Of a stretch of 64,000 nucleotides of DNA, positions 12,168-23,589 are shown piece after piece. The notes beneath the pieces were generated by a model, which was not told the origin of the DNA, made no database searches, and saw nothing but the letters and a program-made list of their open reading frames with translations. A program made the translations under genes and the position numbers. The stretch lies in contig WION01000027.1 in assembly GCA_015039365.1 (NCBI GenBank), positions 186,001 through 250,000 on the forward strand, in the 5' to 3' direction. The stretch comes from Amanita rubescens (Eukaryota > Basidiomycota > Agaricomycetes > Agaricales > Amanitaceae). Every line of letters starts with the position of its first letter. The stretch's first letter is position 1.

Positions 12168-15100
12168 ATGCCTATTTCTGCCAAAAAGTCAAAGGCCAAG
12201 CTCCATCTATGTTCATGTGGATGTGGTCAACACGTCAGTCGCTGGACTGATTTGCGGCACCGTCAGGGCAGGATTGGCCCCCGTATCCAGGCATCACAAC
12301 CATTTCCGATGCCGAAACGACGTCGGCTGACTTCTTCGATATTGGGTGTTTCGCCCATTCCTCTCTCATCGCTCGCCCTCCAGGAGCAGCCAGAGCAGGA
12401 ATCTGACTTTAATGAAACTGATCTTCTCTCATTCTCTGAGCAGCTTGACGAGTTGACAGTGGATCCAGCCACTGCAGAGATAACAGAATCGGCTTTAACT
12501 CCTGATACTCCAGAGGCACCTCAGAGCGTCACACTAACTGGTCCAATTACTGATGACTCAATGTTGGACCTGCAGAACTCTGTTTGGTTGGGAAGGGATC
12601 ATGCCTTACATGACGAGAGCTCCAGCGAATCAGACCACAATGAAGACCAGGCTTACGGAGATGATAGTGGAGAAGAATTGGATGTGGCTGGTTCCTCAGA
12701 CTCGGATGACGACAATGATTTGGACGAAGACTTCTCGCAGGGATTAACAATCGAAGATAAAATTAATGAAGATTTCGAGCGCGAATATGCCGAGATTGGT
12801 GCGTCCGAGTCCAAAATGCCGTTTATACTACACAGCTTGACATCATCATCATAGAACACGAACTTACAGATGAAGAGCTTGCTCTTCTAAGACATTTTGC
12901 ACTCAAGATTGATACGCATATGACTGATAAGGGGTACGGAAAACTCAAATATGCATTTCCGGAATCTCCTGTCGTGTCCCTCAAGAAAGCAAAAGGGCGT
13001 GTGGAATTTCTCTCGGCATTCAAGCCTGTTCGCTACGATTGCTGTGTATCTTCCTGCTGTTGCTTTGTAGGACCACATGCAAAGTTATCTAACTGCCCGT
13101 ACTGCGATCAACCACGCTTTGACAATAAAGGAAAGACACGCAAATCCTTCACCTATATTCCCCTTATCCCACGTCTAGTCGCTTACTTCAGAAACAAAGA
13201 TTTTGCTCAAAAGCCTCAATATCGGTCTCAGTTTCAACACGAGGCAGGCACTGTCAAGGATATAATGGACAGCACAAACTATTTACGTCTACGGGAAACC
13301 TATGTGACGGTTGACGGACGTGTACAGCCTTACAAATATTTTCAGGATCCACGCGATATTGCTCTTGGTGTATCAACAGACGGTTTTGGCCCCTTTAAGC
13401 GGCGGAAATCTACGTGTTGGCCACTTCTCGGGTATAACTTTAATCTGCCTCCAGAGGTCCGCTTTTGGATACGCCACATAATATGCCTTGGTGTCATTCC
13501 CGGGCCCAAAAAACCCACAGATTTTGACTCGTTCCTGTGGCCCTTAGTTGAAGAGCTTCTTGCTTTGGCGAAAGGGGTCAAGGCATATGACAGCTTGAAT
13601 TCTGAAGTATTTCCACTTCATGCCTTCCTCATTGTCGTGTTCGGGGACATTCCAGCAATCAGCATGGTCATGCGTATGAAAGGTCACAACGGTGTAGTTC
13701 CCTGCCGGATGTGCACAATCAAAGGGTTACGGATACCAGGGGCCAGGGCTACTACACATTATGTTCCACTTGAACGGTCTCGACACCCAGACGTCATGAC
13801 AGATCCTCATTCCATCAAAGCATACGAGGCTGACCACCTTCCTGTCCGTTCCCATACCAGCTTCTTACAGCAGGCCCGGGAAGTACAGCAGGCACGCTCA
13901 GCTGCAGAATCGGAAAGATTAGCAAAGCAAACGGGAATTAAAGGACTTTCAATCTTATCCTACGTACCATCGCTATTCTTCCCAAGCTCTTTCCCCTATG
14001 ACTTCATGCACCTAGTTTTCGAGAATGTTCTGAAAAACTTGGTTCTGTTGTGGACGAGCGAGTTTAAAGGTCTGGATGAAGGAACTGGAGAGTACGAGTT
14101 CAATGCGGGAGTCTGGGATGCGGTTGGCGCTGCGACAGCCAAATCGGGCAATACCATTCCATCAGTGTTCTGCGCTCGACCGCCCAATGTTGCCAATGAT
14201 AAATCTGCCACCACTGCTGACAGCTGGTCCTTTTGGTTGCTATACCTTGGTCCTATATTTCTTTCCCGACGCTTCCGGAAACAGGTTTACTTTGAACATT
14301 TTATTGAACTTTCAAAACTGGTACACATATGTCTCAAATATGAAATGACTGAGAACGACATCCAAACCATTCAAATCGGGTTTCAGAAATGGATAGAAAA
14401 GTATGAAAAGTACGTCAATTAACATTTGAGAACCGTATCAACATAATTGATAATTACAATGACAGGCTATACTACCAACATGATCCATCACGATTATCGG
14501 CATGTCCTGTCACTTTCCACGCGCTCCTTCATATCGCAGATTCCATCAAGGATTCTGGGCCGGTCTGGACCAGTTGGGCATTTCCCACCGAACGGTTTTG
14601 TGGCCATTTGGTTCCCATCATCAAGAGTCATCGATACCCATTTGCAAACATCGATAACTATGTTGTTGCCGCCGCTCAGTTGGATCAGATAAAGATCAAG
14701 TTTGGACTGGCAGACGAGCTTGCTCTGAGGCCCAAAGCGACAGATGAGGCCAAAGGATCGTTTTCTCATCACTCTTGTACGTTCTCGTGTTCAATTCATA
14801 TCACACCTTGATCAACAATCATTAATCAGACCCGACATGCATCTTGTTGCCCCCACACCGCATGTCATCAAGCCTACCTTCTTGGATCGAAGAGAAGATT
14901 GCCATCTGTTTTTCCACGCGATTTGGAAAGCCGTTGAAGGCAGTAAGATGTTATTTCAAGATGGACAATGTACAGCAATGGGCTCGGGTGCGTCGGTTGA
15001 ATGGTGATGATATGCGTGCTGCATCCCTTAATTTTGCAGCAGAGGACAGGAGGGATGCAACATTTATTAGGGTGAGTGACTTGAGTTGTAATGCAGAGCT

Positions 15101-15476
15101 GGAGATTCACCAATGCATATAGTATGACTTGTTAGTGGACCAAAACGCACGCAAACGACGTAAGGCTCCACATTATGAGATAGCCGACTTCTATGGGCAA
15201 CTTGAACATATCCTTGTTGTGCAGTTACCACGTGCACCTGAACTGGATCCAGCGCTCCAATCGGACACAACGTACATTCTCGCGGCCATTCATAGGTGCG
15301 AGGTAGACATGACAAACTCAATGGGATTCCCGGTCTATTCAAAAATGGGTAGGAAGGAGGTTGTGGATATAACAACGGTGCAGTGCCTTGTCGGACGTGC
15401 ACAAACTGGTAACAACTGGGTAATAATTGACCGTTCAGGAGAATTACAGCAGTCTACCTATAGCCGGGATGAATAG
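12168..15476 (+). CDS. Tnp2-family CACTA transposase, 1030 aa
   Basis: Five exons fit in phase with no stop: 12168-12798, 12855-14409, 14466-14776, 14830-15071, 15123-15476. The N-terminus has a cysteine-rich motif (LHLCSCGCGQHVS) and a long acidic linker. The catalytic region contains the Cys cluster CCVSSCCCF...CPYCDQPR, then DGRVQPYKYFQDPRD, the STDGFGPF block, WPLLGYNFNLPP and GVIPGPKKP, and CRMCTIKG. Later blocks are PYDFMHLVFENVLKNL and EKLYYQHD. This arrangement matches fungal transposase family tnp2 of EnSpm/CACTA elements, which cut and paste the element by DDE/D chemistry. The candidate acidic residues are present, but I did not assign a catalytic triad. Length and integrity suit an autonomous element. 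Confidence 0.9.
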
Positions 15477-15751
15477 GACAAGTGGATTACGGTGCTGTGA
15501 CGTAGTGGGTGTAGTTATACTAGTAGAAAATTGTATATTCACCCGGTCATATGAATCATATTCACCCGTTCTGTGCGGGTGACGTTGTCTCAGATGGAAA
15601 ATCAACCGTTAACCAGGTGACTTGGCTTCACCCGGACACACTGGTGAAAGTAACCCGATTCAAGTTCACCCGTTGTTCGCATGGCATTCGGGTGAAAAGT
15701 GATTTTAACCCAACCGCAGGGTTAAAATCGTTGGGTTTAGGGCTCACAGTG
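15477..15751. repeat. right subterminal region and terminus of the CACTA element
   Basis: The region contains at least six TTCACCC/GGGTGA motifs in both orientations (for example near 15540, 15562, 15580, 15630, 15670 and 15690), then GTTGGGTTTAGGG and the terminal ACAGTG at 15746-15751, followed by ATA. It mirrors the left end in motif type but not in sequence beyond the first bases, so the strict terminal inverted repeat is very short. Confidence 0.75.
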
Positions 15752-15754
15752 ATA

Positions 15755-16149
15755 ATGTGTACAGCTTCTTCCCGTGGTAACACTGACATCAATGATTAAA
15801 AGTTTGTGGTACATCCAGGTGAGGTATTTGCCCCGGCGTTTTCCAATCAACTATAGTACTAAAAGACTGAGACAATGGATTTACATCAAGCGCAGCGCTA
15901 TGGAGAAATCCCCTCGTGCGCGACGCCGACGCACTCAATGGGTGCAGCTACACATGCAACTGAATTCTTCGGGCACGCTCGTGACTTCCACTCTCCCTTT
16001 AGATTAAAAATGAAAAAGGCCTAGTAAAGCCGAAAAGAGCGTAGGTATCGTAGGACTAAGGCTAGAAGAACGAAGCACGCAGCACGCAGCAAGATGATCG
16101 ATGATTCGGCGTGTCTCAGCCGCGTTATGTACGTGACGAAACTTGGAGT
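15755..16149. repeat. displaced half of the duplicated TFIIIC-gene flank, then the F-box promoter region
   Basis: The segment AAAAGTTTGTGGTACATCCA (from about 15799) and, soon after, GCCCCGGCGTTTTCCAATCA also occur in the same order at about 17900-17988, where they adjoin a TFIIIC-gene fragment directly. Here they are separated from the matching fragment (9982-10592) by the transposon. In this copy the inner part is shorter by about 40 bases. From about 15860 to 16149 I see only the promoter region of the F-box gene. Confidence 0.7.
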
Positions 16150-17619
16150 ATGTTTCACTCATGCGTCATGACTCGGACCATCTTCAACCTGCCCGTTGAG
16201 GTCCTGGCTGAAATCCTGTGCGAATGCTCGAACAAGGCCATATTTCAGACTTGCAAAACAATCACTACGGTAGCATTTTCCACCTCAGCCCTTTGGACTT
16301 CTATCCATCTCGGACCTCGGCAATTTACCCCTGATGGACCCAATTTCCTTCGAGCACAAATCTTGCGTGCAAACGGTGCGCTACTGTACGTGCATGTGGA
16401 AACCATCACGAAACAAACGGCAGAAGTTTCTGCGGTGTGCGGGGTTTTAGAGGAGCGTAATAGTCAAATCCGTGAATTCAGGCTCACCACACATACTGCC
16501 ATGTTGGCGGGCGGCTTCGTCAACGCCGTCTTCCCGAACCCAAAGTTGTTTCCAAAACTCGAGGTTCTTTCAATACTATCAGAACACGAGTCAACTGGCA
16601 ATCCGTCAGTGGACAGTGCTCTCTGGCCCCAATTGGACTTGGTGCTGGCGGACGCCACTACAATGTTTCCAAACCTGCAAGAGCTCCATATCAATAGTTT
16701 TTACGACACGGTGCCAATACTTCCCCCTTCTGCCTCCTTCTCCAATCTTAGTGGGCTCATTCTCAACGGATCGTTCGAAAACGACATTCCTTCCACCGGG
16801 CTCCTCGCAACCCTCCTCCATTGCACGCCACACCTGGAATCTCTGTGGGTGAAGCACTATTTTTGGAAGGACTATGAAACCGTGAGCCCCCCTATTAGTA
16901 CTCAAACCATGGTTAAGGGACGATCGAACATATCGCCAGATATTCAGCTACCGAGGCTGAAGCATTTGGCAGTGTCGATTCCTGGGCCAGCGTGCAACTT
17001 GATGGGGCACATCACGGCACATGCACTGGAAGATTTGCATTTGGACGGCTCGCGTATACGACCAGAAGAAGACGATGAATTCCCGGCTTGGTATGATTGG
17101 GCGGATTGGGAGAATAAATCGGTGTATGATGCACTGAAGCTCCTGGCATCGCGGTGCCAGAATGTACAGCGGCTTGCGGTTACGGACGCACATTTGGCGC
17201 GGACTACATGGGAGTGGATAATGTGTGGAGAGGATGGGAGGCAGCCGCCGTTCCAGATGCTGAAGTACATTTCGATACATCAGGTGTGGGACACCCAATA
17301 CTCTCATTGGGGTTTCGACAACCAGCTGTTGGAGAAGTTTGCAAGCAAGCCAATGATTCCGCTGGAAAAGCTAACTTTGGTGGAATGTGACTTTCCATTG
17401 GATGCAACAAAGGTGGTAGAGGCATTTCGTGCGAGTGGGACAAAAGAGTTTAAATATGATGGCTTCACACCTCAAGGGATGGAGGATCAGTCGCGGGCAC
17501 TAGAGGAACTAGGGGTGTCGGTTACTTACGGGGGTGAGGTGGAACTGCTTGATAAATTTGGTCGTGAATGGTGGATTGGGCATGAAATCGATGTGATGGA
17601 CAGTAGAGTATATCATTAG
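16150..17619 (+). CDS. F-box-like/LRR protein, single exon
   Basis: F-box proteins recruit substrates to SCF ubiquitin ligases through Skp1. The frame opens MFHSCVMTRTIFNLPVEV. The preceding in-frame GTG at 16111 is not used, because ATG at 16150 is the first methionine. An F-box-like module covers roughly residues 10-50 (IFNLPVEVLAEILCECSNKA, then LWTSIHLGP). It is followed by irregular leucine-rich segments (LPRLKHLAVSIPG, LEDLHLDGSRI, LEKLTLVECDFP), the pattern of the very large agaricomycete F-box families. The protein is about 489 aa and uninterrupted. It lies between the CACTA insertion and a TFIIIC-gene fragment. The substrate is unknown. Confidence 0.82.
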   Translation: MFHSCVMTRTIFNLPVEVLAEILCECSNKAIFQTCKTITTVAFSTSALWTSIHLGPRQFTPDGPNFLRAQILRANGALLYVHVETITKQTAEVSAVCGVLEERNSQIREFRLTTHTAMLAGGFVNAVFPNPKLFPKLEVLSILSEHESTGNPSVDSALWPQLDLVLADATTMFPNLQELHINSFYDTVPILPPSASFSNLSGLILNGSFENDIPSTGLLATLLHCTPHLESLWVKHYFWKDYETVSPPISTQTMVKGRSNISPDIQLPRLKHLAVSIPGPACNLMGHITAHALEDLHLDGSRIRPEEDDEFPAWYDWADWENKSVYDALKLLASRCQNVQRLAVTDAHLARTTWEWIMCGEDGRQPPFQMLKYISIHQVWDTQYSHWGFDNQLLEKFASKPMIPLEKLTLVECDFPLDATKVVEAFRASGTKEFKYDGFTPQGMEDQSRALEELGVSVTYGGEVELLDKFGREWWIGHEIDVMDSRVYH

Positions 17620-17699
17620 ATTGTAACAATGTTCTATTGAAGCAGAAAATTAGCTCGAGCGATGACACCCAGTGAACATCGCATCCGACAAAGTCCGTC

Positions 17700-17990
17700 G
17701 TTTTCACACCTCTGGTGCATTTTAACACTTCCCAGGTCAAATATTGTCACGTAGACTTCTTTGCCGCTCTCATATTCTTCAAATTCTTAATATGTCAGTA
17801 ACCGGGCACAGTGATGTTGGCCGTTGGCGCAGGCGCAGGTTCAACGTAACGTTTCCGTGTGTTTGGCGCGGCGTCACTGCCTGCTCTCGTTCAATGATCA
17901 AAAGTTTGTGGTACATCCAGATGAGGTATTTTATCCAATGGACGATCCATTCCAATTTTGTTTAGATGCCCCGGCGTTTTCCAATCAATT
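17700..17990 (-). pseudogene. 5' fragment of a third TFIIIC small-subunit gene copy, without the transposon
   Basis: On the minus strand, the start of the gene is recognisable: VPGY followed by an in-frame TGA, an EEYESGKEVYVT-like acidic stretch and FDLG. It ends at about 17720, with no later exons. Its flank shares long blocks with 10505-10592 (GTAACCGGGCACAGTGATGT and TTTGGCGCGGCGTCACT) and continues directly into the AAAAGTTTGTGGTACATCCA block. In the first copy that block lies beyond the CACTA element. This copy therefore acts as an approximate empty-site reference. Confidence 0.72.
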
Positions 17991-18088
17991 AACTCTAGAT
18001 GATACCAGCCATACGTGTCCTTCACCCAGCTGAAGTTGCTGTCGTATTTAAGATGGTAACTGGGGAGGAAAAACTCAACGCAGACCAT

Positions 18089-18630
18089 TCAAGTTGACAA
18101 AACACGTTCGTACATTATCGGAGACTTCAATTGGGCGGCAGTTTTTCTAGCAGTTTTTCTAGCATCATTCCAGGCCTCTGCTTTTCGTAGTTCCATAGAC
18201 GGAGGTGTATAACAAGAGGTTTTGAGAATCAGAAACATCATTGAGCGACTCCGCGTCTTTTGAGTCGCATATGCGAGAAGGTATCCTCTCTCTGCCCAGC
18301 CCTCCAGTTCCCTAATAGTAGCGTCGTTTTGGTTAAAAATTACCTTCAGGACGGCGCTGGATTTCTCAAAGTCCCTGTCATCATCATAAACTTTAAAAAC
18401 TCCGGGTTCCTCCGCTATGAGATGTCCCCCCCTTACGACAAAGTCCACAATGCTTTTATCGATGCGACTAATCTCCTTTAAATTTAATATCAAATCACTG
18501 TAATGCAAAGAGCAGATGTGCGTGCCTCCTTGTGTCCGGGCGAGGGCTGATGGAGCTCGTTGGGGGATACGGGTAACGCATATGTAGCGCAAGCAAAGAG
18601 AAAGCAAAAAATGATTGAAGTGAGATGCAT
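18089..18630 (-). CDS. small secreted protein, paralogue of the gene at 29290-29912
   Basis: ATG at 18630 starts a clear signal peptide, MHLTSIIFCFLFACATYALP. The mature part, in the open frame ending at 18089, contains KSIVDFVVRGGHLIAEEPG, then EGWAERGYLLAYATQ. A short intron from GTATCC after ALP to TTTAAAG near 18480 would connect the two in phase, but the donor is weak. The core matches the second paralogue (IAEKPGEFQIW...WAEAGYLLAYAT) with moderate identity. The promoters also match: CCAGAGGCTGGCCCTTTC lies just upstream of both genes, with TATATA boxes further up. Function is unknown; secretion is inferred from the signal peptide. Confidence 0.68.
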
Positions 18631-18999
18631 CTCTGTGGGGGTGAAAGGGTTGAAAGGGCCAGCCTCTGGGGAATGGATTCCTTCGGACCTATGACTTATA
18701 TATCAACATCTCCTCAGCAACTCCAGGGACACGTTCATGCCGCCTGAAACTGGGTCATCAGTCGGGCGTCGCGGCTTCAGCGATGCTGTGATGACACCAC
18801 TACTTCATCTGATCTTTTTATTTCAGACATGAGATCTTGAGAATGAACGTGCTCTCAGCTGCTCTCCTGCCAGAAAAAAGATTCTAATGGGCCCTTCAAG
18901 TCCGAGGCAGCCCGGGGTCCACCGAACAACAATATTTTTGCTCTTCTCCCGTGGTGATCAAAAATCGTTGAAGATGGCATTTAATGGAATGTGAGGACC

Positions 19000-20010
19000 T
19001 CAAGTGCCTGAGATCGGAGTCGGTTGTTGTTCGCGTTGGTCAGGTTCCCAAGCTGCCGGGAATGTAGTTCGGCAAGTTCCGCTACCGCTTTCAGCTCCAG
19101 CATCAACGATGCCCAGAGCGCAGACGTGTCTTCAACGTCGTTTGGCTATGTCGACTTGCAGTGCAGTCCGTCGTGACGATGTCGTCGACCTGAAAAAAAC
19201 TCACGAGGGCGGGTTTATCTCAGTCTCACGCCAGCTTGCTGAACTAGTCGATGATTGCTTTCCCGGCAGGCGAAAGCCTGTACTATTCAAAAGACCTGGA
19301 AAAGGAGGCTGGGAGGCCGGGCATCCCGCTATCGGTCCAGATACAAACTGCCTCTGTAGATCACAACTTGGCGTAGATCGAGGACCATGTATGCCGCTCT
19401 CTACCTTTCTTTCCATTACTCCCTTAAACTAACTGGTAACCATAGACGAAAGCGCGCGGCTTATCTGGAGCAGTTCGGTCGCCCACTGTTGCCGTTCCAG
19501 GCTTCCAGCGCGTGAGGAGGGAAGGTCACCAGTACGCCGTCGGACCACATCAAGAACCTGGACCGCTATATCTACCTTCGCATCGTGTCGTCACTCATCC
19601 CCAGGAACCAGGCCACCTGCCATTTCAGCATCCGCCATCCATATCTCCAGCAGAGCAATATCATCGTCTCGAGGTCGCCCGACTCCAACTTGCACGTCGG
19701 CCTGTTCGACTGGCAACACACGTCGATCCCCCGTTTCTCCTTCCCGAACGCCTCCGGAGCTATGATGATCCTGTCTCGCAATCTATGATGCGGCTTTGGC
19801 TACCGGAGAATTTGGATGACTGGCCGAGAGCTCTACCGTCGCCTCGTCCATTATCACTGTCAAAAACGCGGAGGAGTGTAACGCGCTCCATTACGCAGCA
19901 TTGACGGACCTCTATGGGCATGCTCCGCCTCCGCCTCTTCTGCATGGGCACGAGCTAGAGTGGCAGGATACTGTACATTTGCGAGGACTAATAATACATA
20001 CAGGAACCAT
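19000..20010 (+). pseudogene. decayed aminoglycoside-phosphotransferase-like (AIM9-type) gene
   Basis: Pieces of an agaricomycete APH/choline-kinase-like protein appear in order but in different frames: SVSRQLAEL near 19220, CFPGRRK, GPDTN...RSQLGVDRGP near 19340, YLEQFGRPLLPF near 19465, SDHIKNLDRY near 19545, SLIPRN and RHPYLQQSNIIVSRSPDSN near 19640, LFDWQHTS near 19705, and KNAEECNALHYAALTD near 19860. The catalytic HPDLxxxN motif has become HPYLQQSN, so the base aspartate is lost. Several frame changes and missing segments are present. A confident pseudogene; the original substrate class is known only at family level. Confidence 0.72.
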
Positions 20011-21512
20011 GAACCTACTATGTCACAAGGATTCCGATTTCGAGTTGATTTCGACAAGAAGATCCGTCGCGTATGTGGCCAAATTACTCCACACATCTGG
20101 AGTTGACAATTGGCCCCGGATCAAATTATCCAGCTTCTCATCAAACCCAGGCTTCCAATGGTCGTGAACAACGGAGTTTCTCAAATTTCTCCACCAACCC
20201 CGCATCTCACTGTTAAACTCCAAGTCCGTGTACTGGATGCCTTCCCCCACCCAACTGATACAGTTGCATATACAGTGCGTATATGCAATGTCGATCGCCT
20301 CCGAGTTGAATGATATCCCCTGAGCGAGATAGGCGTTGACTTCGGGGACGTATGTGATCAGACCCTCGCATCCCTGTTTCATGGTCTGGAGGCATCCTTG
20401 AAGGGGCAAGTTAATCGTCACGGATCGCTGTTGATCAAGTGTGAAAAATTACCTATTTTTTCGTCGCGCGATAGCGCCCGTCGGTATTGCTGTTGGTATT
20501 GCATTGATAGAGTAATACTAGACTGACTGAACTAGCGTAGCGTGTATGATAAGGTGTACGGTTGCCCTGGGGGACCAGTTTGTGTGCTTCCACAAGCACG
20601 GTGGTGCTATATACGTATGACCTAGTGTTCTATCTGGCGTTCTGTCAAAACGTGTACAGCCAGGTGACTACTAGGTATATATGTAACTATCTGCTATCTG
20701 CTATCTCAGGGTTATATATATCTCGCTATCGTCCAATGATAATCCGCCCATGCAACATCGAGGGTTGTCCACTGGTCGACTTGAGGGTGTTATGGCTAGG
20801 TCTTGAGGAATAATCACAGCACTGATTAACTGTCATGTCGTCTACCGTAGCATAAAGTCCTGTCTCCAAGTATTAGAAAATGAAATCGCGTCGAAATAGC
20901 GTGTAACATACGGGACATTCACAAAGCACGACGCGGTGCTTCGTTGATGACACATGGCCCTAATACGGCCACCTATCGTTGTAGCGCCGCACCATCTGCA
21001 CGGTAGGCCATTAATCTTGGGTTTTCTGACATTTGGCTTGAATGAGGGATCGGCGAAGACAGGCTTAAGAGGCGTTAGATTCCGTGTACGGTAGAGTAGA
21101 AGCGCCCCCCCCAGAAAGCCTAAGTGGCTGGTAGTGAGTAAGAGTGGGCGGACTAAAGGGTAGGACTCACTGAAGGTCTTCTTCTATCAATGACTCCGAC
21201 TCCCCGTAGTGATTGGGATTGCCTCAGTTTGCAGGCCGGTCACGTAACTCATAAGACAGTGAACGTGCTACAACAGAGCTCCGAATCAGCCTTGGTAAGA
21301 AAATAAAGGAACGGAAGAGATGCGTACTGTTCTACACCGGTTTGAGCACCACTAACGTAGCTTGATGTTTACTGCGGCAGCCACCGCCGTGACCTCGACA
21401 GCGATCAAGAGACGACGAAGGGACGAGTGGACACCGGTTGTGCGAGTGTACCGATATTGAAAGACCCCGCGTGACCGCAAACAGCAGTAGGTCCGTGCAC
21501 GTAGCGATTCCT
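20011..21512. other. 1.5-kb interval without a supported gene
   Basis: The minus-strand open frame at 20023-20421 (133 codons) has no recognisable domain and no matching signals, so I do not call it. The rest contains short simple-sequence patches (TATATATA near 20710) and no feature I can support. Confidence 0.4.
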
Positions 21513-23211
21513 ATGCCCACAATCATCACGAAGCCCAGAGCTTCGCCTGCTAAGCAATCTACCGGATCCTGGGCGTGCATGACCTGCAACAGGAGGATGA
21601 ATGAGAGATCTAAGGATGAGCACCTCGCGGGCCAACCCCATTCAAAGAAAGTTGCAAAACTTGCAGGTGCTTTTACTTCCCCGGCGCAGAGCTTGTCGTG
21701 AGTCACCTATCAACGACTTGGTATCACCCGTGCGCATATATTTGGGCTCTTTAGCTCGACCCCAAGCAACAAAACTCCCTTCCTGAATACCAACTCTCCT
21801 GCTTCCAAGACCAAGCTTGGCCCTCGTAAAGGCAGCAATCAGGGCAAAAGACAAGCGAACTGCGGCCCATCATGGCAGGAAGCTAGCAAGACTTCAAGCT
21901 CACGGCGAATCCATCCCGGCGACGTTGCGTTTGAAATCCAACTTCAAATATTGCAATTCTGTTCACTTAATGATTTGGCCGTCGTCGCTCGAGTACATTC
22001 CTCGCTGCGAGATGCAGCGGAAAACATGCTCTACAGTCACATCGACTTCTCCCCTCGGCAACGTGACCGGGCGATATGGGAAGGTCCGTCTAAATCGCCT
22101 TGGAACTCGGCCGTGAAGGAAACTGCACCGCTATTATACACACTCTCCAAAAACACGCGAAACGCTTCGATGGTGACGACGTTTTATATCGAGCTTGGTG
22201 GGGAAGCCTATGATGATTATAGCGTTATTCCCCCGATCCTAGCCGAACTCTCTGGCGCCCTCAGGGCGATGCCGAATTTGACGGATTTGCGCATCAGGAC
22301 GGATGCGAAGCTGGATCGTTCTGAGGGAAAGATAAGCAACGTGATCAGGTCCGTATGCAGCCTTTTCCGATGAGCGTTTCAAAATCCCAATCATACGTAC
22401 AGGGGGAGTTACTTTAAACTCCATACACTACACTTGGACTATTATTACGACCTTGAAGAGATCCTCGCCAGCCAGCCTCAGCTGCGCTTCTTAGGACTTC
22501 ACACCTACGACATTGACTTGCAACTGGTTTGGAAGAAACTCCAAGAGCTTTATCAGCGCAAACATCACCGTCATACTACTTCATCCTGGCCGGCAATTTT
22601 CACAATTGATTTTGGGATATATGGCACTCGTCCAATTACCATGTTTCCCGCTTTTCATCGTCCCGGGGAAGCGCTCCAAGTACTCCGAGAAATTTCGATT
22701 CATCTAGAGAGCCAAAGCCTTTATTACGAGGACGGATATGACCTATCTTTTAGCCTACTTGGGATCTCAGAGGACAACATCAGTTTGTTCTGCGAAGCTA
22801 TGGAAGCAATGGCGATATGCACTCGCCGCCATCTGTATCCCGCGCTAACTCGCCGAAGTTCTATAAATCTGAGTATCATTGTCCACAAGACGACAATAGA
22901 AGTAAGTCTTGCCGGTCATCACGGCTTTTAACCCGGTGTTTATTCCTTTGCGGCAGAAGCCATGGCTGTCTCCCGAATTCACCAAATCTTTGGCGCAGTT
23001 CGAAAGCCTGCGGTATTTACTGCTCATCTTTCCCAATATTGATGATGCGGAGCAGTCTGCGCTGTCTGCGGATCTACGGAAATGTTTATTAAAAGATTTG
23101 GGACACGGCGCGTGGGCGAGACTGCTAATAATAAGCCTCCAAGGTCCAACAAACATGGTAGATCTGGATCGTCAAGATAATTGGGTTCCACCAGGACATG
23201 TAGGTTGGTGA
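21513..23211 (+). CDS. zinc-finger plus F-box/LRR protein (apparent fusion), 510 aa
   Basis: Four exons fit in phase: 21513-21697, 21755-22348, 22403-22901, 22957-23211. The first encodes a U1/C2H2-like finger, WACMTCNRRMNERSKDEHL, with GQPHSK completing C-x2-C...H...H. The second starts with a basic linker (SKTKLGPRKGSNQGKRQ) and passes without a stop into an F-box-like segment (GDVAFEIQLQILQFCSLNDL, then HSSLRDAAENMLYSHIDFS). The rest is LRR-like (FKLHTLHLDYYYD, LREISIHLE, LRYLLLIFP). Either this is one fused gene or a finger gene abuts an F-box gene that starts at an internal methionine. Phase agreement across all junctions favours the fusion. An SCF substrate-adaptor role is inferred from the F-box. 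Confidence 0.68.
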
Positions 23212-23589
23212 TGTCATTTTTTTGCATTTGTATATGGGGTATTGTAGTGGTATTGTTCGAGTTGGGTAACCTAATGATAATGTGAGTAAAGGCGAAGAGA
23301 TAAAAATGGTAGACGTAAACGTTCATATATCGGACTGAGGTGACGAATATTCTAATTGCTTATATGGCTCAAAGATGGCCCACTCGTTTTCTTACTTATA
23401 CAGCCAGGAGATAGTAGTAACGGTTACCGTGTTGGGGATAAACTTGAACTACAACCATCGACGCGCTAAGTTCTACTAGTACAAACAAAGAGCCCAACAT
23501 TCCCTGCATCTGCCAGAGCGGCGCATGACGACATAGTACTAGAGTACTATACAGCATCCCTTCTTATGATCTTCTGGAGAAACGTCAAC

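Larger units (their letters stand above)
10593..15751. mobile_element. CACTA/EnSpm DNA transposon, apparently complete (5159 bp)
   Basis: The left end reads CACTGTAAAG and the right end, on the other strand, CACTGTGAGC. The trinucleotide ATA flanks both sides (10590-10592 and 15752-15754), as expected for the 3-bp target duplication of CACTA elements. Both subterminal regions are crowded with CGGGTGAA/TTCACCCG-type motifs in both orientations. Inside are two divergently transcribed spliced genes with no frame breaks: a Tnp2-type transposase (+) and an accessory gene (-). The insertion lies in a sequence whose uninterrupted paralogue is seen at about 17.77-17.99 kb. Intact genes, termini and target duplication suggest recent, possibly still autonomous, transposition. 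Confidence 0.88.

Noticed and set aside
10593..15751. KDZ or Plavaka-type transposon
   Set aside because: The 3-bp ATA duplication, CACTGT termini and Tnp2-like blocks fit EnSpm/CACTA better; KDZ elements make longer duplications.
16111..16149. Upstream in-frame start of the F-box gene
   Set aside because: The codon at 16111 is GTG; nuclear fungal genes start at ATG, the first being 16150.
20023..20421. 133-codon minus-strand open frame as a gene
   Set aside because: No motif, no signal peptide, no coherent splice partners; it lies beside a pseudogene.
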